DNA from: Aplidium turbinatum
Taxonomy: Eukaryota > Chordata > Ascidiacea > Aplousobranchia > Polyclinidae
Assembly: GCA_918807975.1 (NCBI GenBank)
Contig: OU964935.1
Span: 10,441,823 to 10,505,822, forward strand
Length of the DNA stretch: 64,000 bases
Reading direction: 5' to 3'
Of this stretch, positions 21,836 through 33,700 are shown in pieces; position 1 is the stretch's first letter, and the number at the start of each line of letters is the position of its first letter. Under the pieces are notes generated by a model. The model ran no database searches. It was given only the letters and a program-made list of their open reading frames with translations, and was not told the DNA's origin. The position numbers were made by a program, and so were the translations under genes.

Positions 21836-22341
21836 GCGGAAATAAGCGGGCGTGAAATGGCGTATTGTCCGCAGAAGTAGCGATTTAATGCCGATGTAGA
21901 AAACGCGGAAATACGATCTTGGCGTTTATATTGTTTAACATAGCGATAACTTCATCATGAAAGAATGAAATGTTGCGACATGGATTAAGGCGAAAATGCG
22001 ATTTTTAACAACAACTCACCACCGAACCTACTTTTATGTTGAAATATCATTGAAAGACATTGTTTAGAAGCAATTGTGAAGTCATTAAATACTTTGACTG
22101 CTTTAATTCCACAGTTATTGGAGTAAATTTCGAAATTTAATGGAATTTATTGAAATAAGAAAAAGGTGGAAATGCGATTTTTAGCCACAACTCAATACCG
22201 AACATTTTCTTATGTTGAAATATTATTGAAAGATATTATTTAGAAGCAATTGTGAGATCTTTAAATACTATGACTGTTTTAATTGTAAAGTTATTTTGGC
22301 TTACTTCCGTGTTTCCGCATTTCCGCCTTTTAGTGTTGCCC
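21806..22341. mobile_element. mutator-like MITE, GGGCAACACTAAAAGG ends
   Basis: Terminal repeats GGGCAACACTAAAAGGCGG and its inverse at 22312-22341 flank a body made of two direct copies of a unit of about 145 bp (about 21991-22135 and 22165-22300). The flanking nonamers GATTTTTAA and GTTTTTTAA agree at eight of nine positions. Confidence 0.7.
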
Positions 22342-23060
22342 GTTTTTTAACATACAATACAGGTCTAGAAGTAAGTACTATTCAGATTAAATTGACCCAA
22401 AAACTGTCAAACAATTTTTTTTTTCTCTACTAAACTTTTTGGGAATTGAAAACGATTGTTGACAATCACAATCTTTTTATGTGTACTGTATTTACATGAT
22501 ATTTTAGTGTGATTGTACTTCAGTGCTTCAATTTTGATTGCTCTTAAGTAACCTTTCATTTTATTCTAAGTTGCCTTTTTTATCCTAAAACTACACAATG
22601 TGTTGGGGCAAAAACAGGTAGTTGTTTATATTTTTTCCTGTGTTTGTTTTTTTTACCTCATCTTTAATAACTTCCATTTTAGAACGATTTTGGTTGCTAT
22701 AAAGAATTAAACTAACTAACATTTTAATGTTTTATTTGCATTGTCTCAGTTTTCTGATCTCTAGTAAATACATTAATCCTAATGTACCAGGATGATTCAT
22801 GACAGGACAAGTTAAGCATGAAGTTTCAGGCTCCAATCGTTTTGTTTTGTTCTTTGTAGTTAATTGATTTATGTACCATTCCACTTTGCTGAACTCTTGC
22901 CTAGTAGCCATTCAAAAGCTTTGGCTAACCTCCTGGTAAGCATTTACCAGTTTCAGAAGTATCTGTTTAGTGTTAGTTTAACCAGTCCTGGTAGCATTAT
23001 GTTTCATATATAGGCAAATAGGCAATTTCGTTGAGGCCAATAAAATGCTTTAGGCTACCT
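22342..23060. other. no gene recognised
   Basis: This is AT-rich DNA with no exon, tRNA or element ends that can be supported. A 'ttggggcaaa' motif at about 22600 is the inverse of 'tttgcccca' at about 27691. It could be the left terminus of the Tigger-like element whose coding remains lie at 23560-27190, but this is unproven. Confidence 0.3.
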
Positions 23061-23336
23061 TAATAATAATAATGTTAGTTTTTATATAGCGTTGTATCCA
23101 TCGCAAAATGCATTGCTCCTCAGCGCTTTACAAAGCAGACAGTGTCAATGCAGCCGTATAGATGCACAACTGAGTACATTAGTACTCGAATCCACTCCAT
23201 TGCTCAATGCCAAGCAGGAATTAGATTTAGTACCGGTACTATTTTTAAAAAGTCTTTGGTATGACCCGACAAGGTATCGAACCGATGCCTACCAATTCAG
23301 AGGCGGGCGCACTAAGCCACCGAGCCGGTTGACCCA
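23061..23336 (-). mobile_element. SINE-C, tRNA-derived, (ATT)n tail
   Basis: Read on the minus strand, the copy starts with 'accggctcggtggcttagtg' and 'ggcatcggttcgatacc', clear A and B boxes. The 3' part contains 'ctgaggagcaatgcatt' and ends 'aaactaacattattattatta'. It is a full-length-looking tRNA-derived SINE, of a family distinct from SINE-A and SINE-B. Confidence 0.8.
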
Positions 23337-25091
23337 CTTTGACTTGCCTTTCATAGATACGATTAGTTCTGAGGTCGTCTCATTGAGCACTGTACTAGTG
23401 TCGTTTCAGGCTAATTTCTGATTAGATATTGATCCTAAAATAGGCTACTATACTCATATGTTTCAGGCGTTTATATATATATGTTTTTAAATTAGAGTAT
23501 TATGTATACTGTTTACTGAGTAAATGATTATGTAAAACATGGTGAAAAATTATTAAAAAAGGTGAAACATTATACCAATACCAACACAGGAATTGAAAAA
23601 GCAGTGGCCGAAGTACAGCAAGGCCAAAGCTTGAATAGTGTTGCTATAAGGTATGGTGTATACAGGGCGTTTTTATGCAACCGTTCAAAAGATTAAATTA
23701 AGAAGTGAGGAAGGACGACAGTGTTTCCAATGCACAAAGAAGAGAAAATGGCAGCAGCTATTAAAAAGATGACAGAAGCAGGATTTTGTCCAACTATTCA
23801 AGAACTGCAATCAATTGTGAAAGATTGTGTTAAATCAAATGACATTGCTGCTCCTTGCAAGGATGGGCTACCAGGTTATGACTGGACTGTGGGATTTATG
23901 AAGTGACACAACTTATCCCTAAAGCGTGGAGGCCTCATGCAACTGGCTCGAAAAAATGTTGCATTCACCCCATTTGGAATATATGGATTTCATGCTCTTT
24001 TAGATGCTGAAATTAAGAGGTTGGGAATCGAGGACCGGCCTGAATGTATCTGGAATTGCGATGAAACAGGTTTTCTAATAGATCCGTCTAAGTTAAAGAC
24101 CAGAAAAAGGGAAGAAGTCAATATGTGTAACATGTGGAGCCAATCGTGAGAACATCACTGTCCTAGCAGTCGACTGTGCTGATGGAAGATGTTTAGACCC
24201 CTTAATCATTTTCAAAGAAAAGAACCTGCAAACTTCTTGACATGGTGATAAAGCTCTTCCAAACACATATTATTCAGTCATTGAAAGTGGTTGGATGACC
24301 ACAGATATATTTCATGCATGGTTCGTGAAGTTTGTTGAAGACCCAAAAGCAATAAGGCCTTTGCTTTTGTTGTTTGATGGCCATATGATGCATTTCTCTA
24401 TTCAAACAATTGAATTGGCCAAACAAGAGAATATTTCAATAATGAAATTGCCAGCTCATTGTAGCCTACTGATTTGTTGCAACTGCTTGATGCCAGCTGT
24501 TTTTCTCCTTTAAAATACTCCTTCGGAAAGGAACTGTTGCAGCATGTTCATGAGACATAAGATGACAACCACTACGAAAGGCACAGTTTGTAAACATGCA
24601 TTGTAGTATTTGGAGAAAAGGTTTGAATGAAACAAACATAAAAGCAGGCTATAAAGCTACTGGCGTTTTTCCTGTGGACAAAGAAAAGTATAAAATTTCT
24701 TGACTGGATAAATTCGAATTGGAGTTGTATAATAAATGGCAGTCTAGTGATTCTCCAAAAGATGAAAAAGGCAATCCAATTGTGGAAAAAGCCAGTCCAC
24801 AGAAAACTAAATAGTCGAGTAATGTGGAAGAAGTGCCATCCACCTCATCAATCTGCAACATTCAAGCTGTTTCCACACCATCGACGAACACCACAGTACA
24901 ATCACGGATCAGAAGAACAAAGGACATCTTCAATGAGTTGCAACTTCACACTCCCAAAGGGATGAAGTATGAAATGCGACTTGTGCCAAAAGATGAATCG
25001 GTTTTGATAAAAAGTGTGTTAAAATCAAGGGGACGACAAGCAAATGACAAGAAGAGAAAAAGCAAAAAACTGAGGATTAATGGAACCATTT

Positions 25092-26482
25092 CAGGCCTCG
25101 AAATTAGTTTTTGTTGACGGCGGACAAACGTGTCCGGTCAGAGCAGCTATCTCGGCGGACAAATTAAGTCTCACGGCGGACACACCAGTTTTAGCGTCGA
25201 TCGTCACGCTTAATCACTTTATCTTGATAATTCTTCGCCATTTGAGAACTATAGCTACAGTTTAGAAGGCTTTTTAAAATTTCAGTGAAGTCACTGACTC
25301 TGAAAAGCTTTTATCAGACCAACGACGTGCGCTTGAAGAGCCAAAGCGCCGCGTAGCTGCTTAATACGCCGCATAACTAATTAACTTCCACCGAACGAGG
25401 CCGTGTGGCTTCTTGCGTCACAATGCTCTGGACACGACTTGAAAAACTTCTACACTTACGCTACTATTTTCTGTTGTGCAAAGTTTCACTAGGCTTTTTT
25501 GTTTAGGTTTATTTTTGCGAGTCATATGAGCGAAAATCAGTAGCGTAGCCAGGAATTCAGAAAGGGGGGGGTTTTGACGACCCAACGGCGGGGGGTCTGG
25601 GGGGTCTCCCCCAGAAAAATTTGAAAAATTACTTTGAATTTGGTGCATTCTGAGAGCATTTTCAACAAAAATGTGGGTATGAATATTGCTGTAAAATGGT
25701 GCTGTCCGGTGGCATAGCAAAAGGATAAGATCATGTTTTCTTCGGCTTTTTTCGGAAATAAAGCTATGTTTTCTTGTTGCTAATTCCTGGCTGAGATGTT
25801 TGAATGTTTGGTTTTGGCAAAACTCGCTCTTTTCATGCAGTTTTGTATAAAATTAGGCAATTTTTTTTTAGACTGAAAGCATCATTCTCAATATCGTGAC
25901 GTCACACGCGTGCCAAAAGGGGGGGGGGTTGCAACCCCCAAAACCCCCCCTTGGCTACGCCACTGGCGAAAGTGAATTTTCCCTGGGCCTTTTCTTACTG
26001 TAATACCAAAACTAAACAAATTTTGCTGCATCTTGCTGTAATAGCCTACTTGTATTATCTAATTTTGTAACCAACCTTGCCTTATCAATATTACTCGGAG
26101 ATCAAAGCCAGACAATGTGACGTAAGACTTGAACTAAGTTGCGTGTGATTACTGTAAAAGTACCAGTACTCCCATCGGTTCTTAGCGAATAATTCACCTT
26201 TGTTACGCTGATTCAATGTCACCAATCGTTGAAGCAACATAAAAATCGAAAGTTTTCCTGCTTGAATGGAAGCTAAGGGATACAGTATTAACATTTTCTA
26301 GATGCGCGCTAGAATGCGTGGGAAATTATATATTCGCAACAATTGTTCGTGCTATGCAATGACGATTTCTACCGCTATTTCTCGGCGGACAAATATGACC
26401 GATCTAAATGGTACTTCCCGCGGACATCACATGCTGTGACGGCGGACATGACCGCCGTGTCCGCCGTGAATTTCGAGGCCTG
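25092..26482. mobile_element. CAGGCCTCGAAATT-ended element, copy 2, with nested hAT
   Basis: It has the same ends and internal sequence as 15064-16022 and is inserted in the Tigger-like transposase. CATTT flanks both sides (25087-25091 and 26483-26487). A 428-bp hAT MITE sits at 25538-25965; without it and its duplication the element is 955 bp, close to copy 1. Confidence 0.87.
25538..25965. mobile_element. hAT MITE, CAGTRGCGTAGCCA family, nested
   Basis: The ends CAGTAGCGTAGCC and GGCTACGCCACTG are flanked by GCGAAAAT and GCGAAAGT (7 of 8). The sister element 15064-16022 has the uninterrupted sequence 'gagcgaaatttaattttcc' at this point, which is an empty site. The family is shared with 59220-59648 (opposite strand) and 45125-45916. 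Confidence 0.92.
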
Positions 26483-27278
26483 CATTTTAACAAATGAAAA
26501 ATATAAAAAGCAAGTTGGAAACTTTGAAGTAAATGGAACAATTGCAAAAAAGAGAAAAGTTGGGAGAAGGAAAAGGAAAGAAGATGAAGATAAAGAAATA
26601 CATTTACTGGATCTGGAGAACTTGGAAAAAATAGAAAGAAGGACAAAGCGATAAATTTCTAAGACAAATGGATGAAGACACGAGGAGAGTAGATACAGAG
26701 AATGAAATGGTAGAAGAGTCTGACGATGAATCTGAAGAAATGAATGATGAAACAAGAGAAGACAAAGTTGTCGGATGGAAGATGTAGAGGAAGAGAGAAG
26801 AGATTAACTGAAGAAAGTGTAAATGAACAGACGAAAGAAAAAAGAACAATTAAATCGGAAATAAACAAAAAGCAAGTTGGAAAGTACTTTGCAGTGTTTT
26901 GGAAGAAGCCAAGAACATACTATTGGGGAAGACTTCTGAAGGTCTTTAAAGACGAGGTTGATGGAAAAATTGAGCAAGCTGAATTTCAGTTTTGCACACG
27001 GAATCAACTTCAGAAGATGCACTGCATTGGGACTGACCAACAAAGGAGGACATAGTTATCATCAACGAAAATTGTTTTCGGGGCCCTTCAATTGCAGTGT
27101 CAACTGCTAGCGAACGTGCAAAATCATATTTTTGTTTTGCTGAAGAAGAGGAAGTAAAAGAAAAGTTTGTGTTCCTAAGCAAATATGGACTTCATAAAAT
27201 GCATAAACTTCTTTGTTTGCACAAGATGTTACAGTTTCATCCTCATCTGTATATATAGCTATTTCTTCTGCTTTGTGT

Positions 27279-27433
27279 CGGAATGGCCCATTTCGGTGAG
27301 TCCGATCCCTTAAACGAGGGATTTTTTCAATTTTTTTTTTTAAATTATCGGGTACCGTAGCCGAATTATCATTGCCGTTTTAGGGTTAGAGGTTAGGAAC
27401 TCACCGAATCGGACTCACCGAATAGTAGCAGAC
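27279..27433. mobile_element. short element with 11-bp target duplication, copy 2
   Basis: A perfect CTGCTTTGTGT duplication lies at 27268-27278 and 27434-27444. The body matches 8670-8892 (ggcccatttcggtgagtcc, an AT-rich middle with 'ttagggttagaggtta', ending 'agtagcagac') but has fewer subterminal units. Confidence 0.83.
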
Positions 27434-27727
27434 CTGCTTTGTGTTGCTTTTAACAAACAAAATTTGCTGTCAAAATTGCTTGTTTTGTTTCCCTACCCAG
27501 TGCATGGTTTTTATTGCCCCAAACACTGGGGAGAAAAACAACACAAAATATTGGATAAAAATAAAAAAAATAAACATAATGCTCCAACTTTTTGGATCAA
27601 TGGAATATCAATGTTGATCAATAGAGGGTAAATTTTGACTTTTTGGCCCATTTTTCAGCAAGAAAATCAACAGTTTGTAAATTTTGCATTTGTTTGCCCC
27701 ACTTGACTATATTGTTTGTTCTCCAGA

Positions 27728-30700
27728 ATGTCTGATAGGAATAGCTTTGAGCTCAGTGATTCTTCCATAGTGCTGGATCTTGACATGGCTGCACAGCCAG
27801 GTCTTCTCCAGATATCAAATCCTTCCAGTGCAGCTTCATCTGTCCCAAACACAGATGAAGAAGATGAGGATGGAAGCGAGAAACTGCAATCTTATAAAGA
27901 AAGAAGGAGGGAAGCCCACACACAAGCAGAGAAAAAGAGAAGGGATGCAATAAGAAAAGGGTAACATGTTATCATATGTTTGTCTTTTATTGGCATTTAT
28001 TTTATTTATAAAGCACCAGTCTGTCTTTGACAACATTTTTGATGTACTATAGTTTTTGCATATGGCTTTCTTTTTATAGCCTACTTAAGAAAAACACGCA
28101 TATGTCATCTGCCTGCAAGTTATCATTTTCAGTATCAAACAACATATGATATGGTATGTTTTGTGCTAAGTGTGACACAGCACATATTCCAAATGCAAAG
28201 TTTTACATGTTTAACACCTACTGACAGTCCAAGGGGAGGCCATTGGGTAAAGAAAACTAGCATGCCTTAATGTGCTAATGCAGCTAATTAATGCCATTTA
28301 GAATCCCATACAAAAGTTGAAAATTCGACCAAGTGGTCGATAAACAAGCCTGTGGTATGTTTAACTAGACAAGCCTGTTGGTATGTCATAGTTAAACTAA
28401 ATCCTAGCAACCATTTCACTCATATCTGCGACCTTTAGTTTATAACATTCAGCAGCATACAACTGAGAGATAAAGGCATGCCATATACATATGGTAACTA
28501 ATGTTGGAATTGAATGATAATAATTGCTTTTCAGTAGCACTACTTAACAACTACCGGTACCGTACCAGGCGTGCCATATTTGAATGTTCAAATGGACTGC
28601 TTTTAAATGTAAATATGGAAGGCTGTGTCATTTGTCTATTGCTTGATTTCAGCCTCAATCACTGCAAAGAAAGTCTTTATGACATTGTTTTCAAGAATAA
28701 CACCATTTCTTGGTCATTATGCCTAAATGATGTGCATCTTGTTTACTACAGTAATATATTTAACCAATCGTTTTTTAAATCAAGAAACTGAAATATTTTC
28801 TGACAGGTTGCAAACCCACAACCATGCTTGATATGAACGACTCGGTTACATGTCTTGTAAATAATATAAACGAATTTATTTTCATACAAGTCAGTTTAGT
28901 CGTAAACATGTTTATGATTGAACTGACTTCATAGACATGTTTATAATTGACTGACTCGTGTGAAAATAAATTCGTTTGTATATCTTTTTTTAAATACTGT
29001 GTGTTATTTTCAGTACTCTTTTTAATCAACAAATTATACCAATAAGTAGTGTAGTAGTAGTCCAGTTTTAATCCGGTGATGTCCCCGTTACCGAGGGTGG
29101 CCGTTTTTACCTCCAAATGCCGCAATCGCCTTCACACCCTGCCTTCACATCGATCTGTCTAACGCGTCCTCTCTTGTTAACCCCACCTTGCTGCTTTCTT
29201 CCTCAACTTGCCTTTTCCACGTTTTCTTGGGTCTTCCTTGTTTTCTACGACCCTCCACTCGCAACTCCAGCGCTTTTCTCAAAACATTATCTTCATCCCT
29301 TCTCAAAACATGTTCATACCACCTTACTCCATTCGCTTTTGCCAACTTATCAACATTTTCATTCAACCCAAGCAAGTTCATAAGTTCTTCAGTATTCCTT
29401 TTGTCCATCAGCTTCACACCACACATTGCTCTCACCATCGCTCTCTCAGTTCTTCTTAAAATTGCCAATTCGTTTTCCCGTAAGCACCATGTCTCACTTC
29501 CGTACAGCATTGCAGATCTCACACAACTAGTATAAATTCTTCCTCTCATTTTCAACGGAAATCTTCTACCACATAACAACTCTCGACACTCTCTGAATTT
29601 CACCCAACCAAACCTTACTCTTGCAGTCACTGCTGCTTCCCAACCACCACTTGCATTCAGTGTATCTCCTAGATAGCAAAAGGCATTCACGGATTCAACT
29701 TCGTCATTCAGCTTTTCAACAGGACCAACCATTCCTTCTTCAATCTTCCTGCATCTTTCACATTCAAAATCATCTCCGGATCTGCATGTCTCTCTTTTCA
29801 TCTTTGCGCATCTCCCATGCACCCACTTCCTGCATTTTGTACACTTAACAGAATTTGCCATCACTCTTCTTCCACATACACCACATGGGTCAATTTTGCT
29901 CATTGTGATTTCCCCTTCCGTTCCACTTATTACGACCTTTGTCTTTTTGATGTTCACACGCATACCTTTGCATTGAAGCGACTCCTTCCACATCTCAAAT
30001 TTCTCTTTCAGGTCTTCCATTGTGTCACTCAACAAAACCAAATCATCCGCGTATAGTATCTCCATCAATGAATCTTCTCGTACACATTCGGTAATCACAT
30101 CAATCACAATGGCAAAAATTAGAGGAGAGAGGACAGAACCCTGGTGTACACCCACCTTCATCGAAAACTTGTCTGAGAGGGCAGATCCAACTCGAACTCT
30201 TGTCCTTGCACCGTCATACAGACTCATTGTTGCTTGCACAAGTGCCTCTGGTACTTCTTTCTTTCTCATTGCCCATTCCATCACTCTTCTTGGAACTCTA
30301 TCAAACGCCTTTTCCATGTCCACGAAGCACATGTACAAGTTCTTTCCCTTGTCCCGATATTCCTCTTGCAACCTTCTCAAAATAAAAATAGCATCTGTCG
30401 TTCCCTTCCCAGGCATAAATCCACACTGCATCTCGTCCAGCTTTACCACAGATCTTATTCTATTCTCCTACACCCTTTCCACTATCTTCATTGCATGCTC
30501 CAACAGTTTTATTCCCCTATATGACCCACAATCGAATGCATCACCCTTTCCCTTGAAGATGGGTATTACCACGCTCGTCTTCCATTCATTTGGCATTTCT
30601 TTTCCATCTAACACACGTTGGCTGATTTCCTGCATTGCTTTCAGTCCTGTCTCTCCACTTGCACGTATCATTGCCACAGTGACTTCAGATAGTCCAGGAG

Positions 30701-33700
30701 CCTTCCCCGATTTCATTTTCTTCATTGCTTGCGTCACCTCCTCTCGAGTTACTCTCTTTAATGGACCTGCTACCACGTCGGCTTCCACTTTTTGATCCCA
30801 ATCGTTTTCCTCGTTCATTATCAATTCCATATGTTCTTTCCAAATTCTTCCACGATCTTTCTCACTGAAACCAAGTTTTCCATCCCTTCCTTTAATACAT
30901 CGTCCACCATCCACATCTTTCCCATCCCGCTTCAGAACCTTCGTAAACTTATATACGGTACTTCGTTGGGACTGTTTTTTAATTTGGTCAATTCCTGCTC
31001 AGCTTCTTGCTTCATAACTTTTGCAACTATTCTCTTTGTCCGATTTTTTAATTGCTTGTACTTGAGCTTAGTTTCTTCTGATCTATTTCTGCACCAATCC
31101 TTGTATGCGACTTTTTTCTCCCCAATTACTTCCCTCACCTCTTCATTCCACCACCACGTATCTCCTCGATCCATCCTTCCTTTTGTTTTCCCACAAACTT
31201 CATCGCAAGCTTGCAGAATTCCATTCTTGAAGGATCCCCATAGATCAGTCACATCGTTGTGAACAAGGCTTTCAACTCTCTTTTTAAACCTTTCTCTTGA
31301 GTCGGGATCTTCTAACTTCCAAACTTTTCTTTTGATCACCCTTTTTTTATTTAAAGTTTTCTTCAGACCTTTCTTGTCCAAGTCGACAACCACCAATCTA
31401 TGCTGAAGTTCGCATGGTATCGCTTTCACATCTTTGATCAGTTTTCTGTTTTTCCTGCATACCAACGCAAAGTCAATTTCAGTTTCATTGCCACCTGCAT
31501 TGAAAGTTACTTTTGTTCCTTCCTCTTTCTTAAACCAGGTATTCGCACCACACAGGTCCTTTTCGTCACAAAACTCAAGTAGTCGCCTTCCATTGCGATT
31601 CCTTTCCCCCACGCCAAACCCTCCATGTACACCTTCAAACCCATCAATTTGTTTGCCAACGTGCCCATTAAAGTCCCCAAGACCCAATACAATTTCCTGA
31701 TCACTTCTTGAACTTCATTCATCGGCTATTTTGTCATAAAATCTTTCTTTTTCTGCATCGGATCTTCCACTTTGTGGTGCATAAGCACAGATTACTCTTA
31801 TTACTACATGCTCGACCACCATCACTATCGCCAGTATTTTGTCACTCTGTCTACGAACCTCAACAACATTTTCACATAGCTCTTCTTTCACCAAAATCCC
31901 GACTCTTCCGATCCCAATATCATTACCCGACCACCACAGCTTGTATCTCCTTCCTTTGACACCCAAAAACCTGGCTCCTTTGTTCCTCCATTGGACTTCA
32001 TGTAAACAGCAAACACCTACCTTCCTCATTCTCAGTTCTTCACTCACCTCAGTACCTCTACAACGCAAGCTTCCTGCATTTAGACTTCCCAGTCGTACCT
32101 CTGAATTTTGATAGCAATGTCAGACAACCCGGAGATTTTTTGCACCCCCTGCCCATTTAAGGGCTGCCGGGGACTGGGGGCCATTCTTTTTTTTAATACT
32201 TATCATTTACTCTAACCCTAACCTAGAAGAGTACACTGTACAACACTTCAATAAACAGATGTCATTAGTTACCAAATAAAGTTATAAAACGGAATTTAAA
32301 CAGATGCGTTTGAGTTGCATGCCAGGAAGACATCCTTATGCACCCAATAAAACACACATAAATCAGATTAGAGCTTAAATAATCATGCCATAAAGTAAGT
32401 GAACCTCCAACCTGGCTTACGTTCCACTGACTGCGCTTGAATGTTGTGGTTCCCACATCCCAATAATTACTGGCTTCTTACAGTTAATTTAATACCTTGT
32501 CCTTGCTATATACTTTCAGTTAGACTTAGACTATTATGACAAGTAAAAAAAAGTGTATATACTTCTAAAAAAAATCAGCAAGAAAACTGGAAGGGTGTAT
32601 GTATTAAGAAGTATTGTTACACTTCATAAAATCCTGTTTAAACCATGCACAGCATTTCAGCAATAAAGATTTGCACTTTGCGGTTACATAGCAAAAAGGA
32701 AAATTACTGTTTTTGTGTGAGGAAGGCTAACTCATCATTTTGATGAAATGACTCTGAAAATGAGCTCAGATGGAACAGAAAGTTTTTGGAGGTACTCAAG
32801 AAGAGGACGACTGTAGATCGTGCATCCACACGCCTTATGTTGAAATGTGTGTGTGTGGTGTTACCAATTCATGATACAGATTTCAATTTAAGTACCGTAT
32901 AATATAATGATACAGACAGCAAACACTAACCCACCACATTCGGATCAAGTGTCATTATGCCAATTCATCATTTGGGCATGGTGGCGTACGGTGACCATGT
33001 TTTTGGGTGTTCACTTTTTTTAGAAAGTTTTAAACACATGTTTGATTTGCAGAGTAATTCTTTATATATCATATCAGTTTATTTTGATATGATCTGAACA
33101 GCTATTGAACAAACTACAAAACTAGTGTGTGTTTTAAGCCTGCTGAAACAATTGAACATTCAAAAAATGGAGTCAGTTAGATTGAATAATTCGAATGTCG
33201 TTAAGTCGAGGACTGGAGTTGTTGCTAGAAAACTCTAATAGTCTAAGTTATGCCATGTTGGTTAAACTTCGTCGGCTGCATAGCTGAGTGGAAAGAGCCC
33301 TGATATGACTCTCGAAAGGGTGCCAGTTCGACACCACCAGCATGCGGCTGTGTCTTGAGCAAGACACTCAAAGACATGCCTGAAGGTAGACATGAAAATC
33401 GGCTTCCTTGTCTTTTCTTCCACTTTATATATATCTTCAACCACCAGGCATAAGCCTGGATATGGCAAAAAAATATATTTCGACTATTTTAGTTGGCTTC
33501 CTTCTACAAACCTTTGATAAACACATTGATTTGTTGTTGTTTTGCTGCAAAATGTGATTTAGACCTCGGTAATTGGAATTGTTAAATACTTTTATTCATA
33601 ACATGAGTACATGACTATGTTTTGCTGATAGAGATAGGTCACTTAAAAGAGTAGTTCTAGCCTAAAACTTACAAAAAAAAAACACTTCTAGGCAATTTGA

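Larger units (their letters stand above)
23560..27190 (+). pseudogene. decayed Tigger/pogo-type transposase with inserted element
   Basis: The parts appear in order. A psq helix-turn-helix at about 23575-23690 reads GIEKAVAEVQQGQSLNSVA. A CENP-B-like region at 23721-23906 contains MTEAGFCPTIQELQSIVKD. Core blocks follow: RPECIWNCDETGF (first catalytic Asp) at about 24033-24075, SGWMTTDIFHAWFVKF at about 24289, and PLLLLFDGH (second Asp) near 24358-24384. The C-terminal Lys-rich part at 24824-25090 is split by the insertion at 25092-26482 and resumes as NGTIAKKRKVGRRKRK. A last domain contains FWKKPRTYYWGRLLKVF (26895-26945) and PTKEDIVIINENCF (27039-27080). At least six stops or frame changes break it. 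It lies 5' of MLX on the same strand. Confidence 0.88.

Noticed and set aside
26375-26868. Ser/Phe-rich minus-strand frames resembling low-complexity membrane proteins
   Set aside because: They are antisense to the Lys/Glu-rich C-terminal part of the Tigger-like transposase; composition explains them.
29117-31959. Several plus-strand reading frames of 60-257 codons
   Set aside because: They are antisense shadows of the LINE endonuclease/reverse-transcriptase frames on the minus strand.
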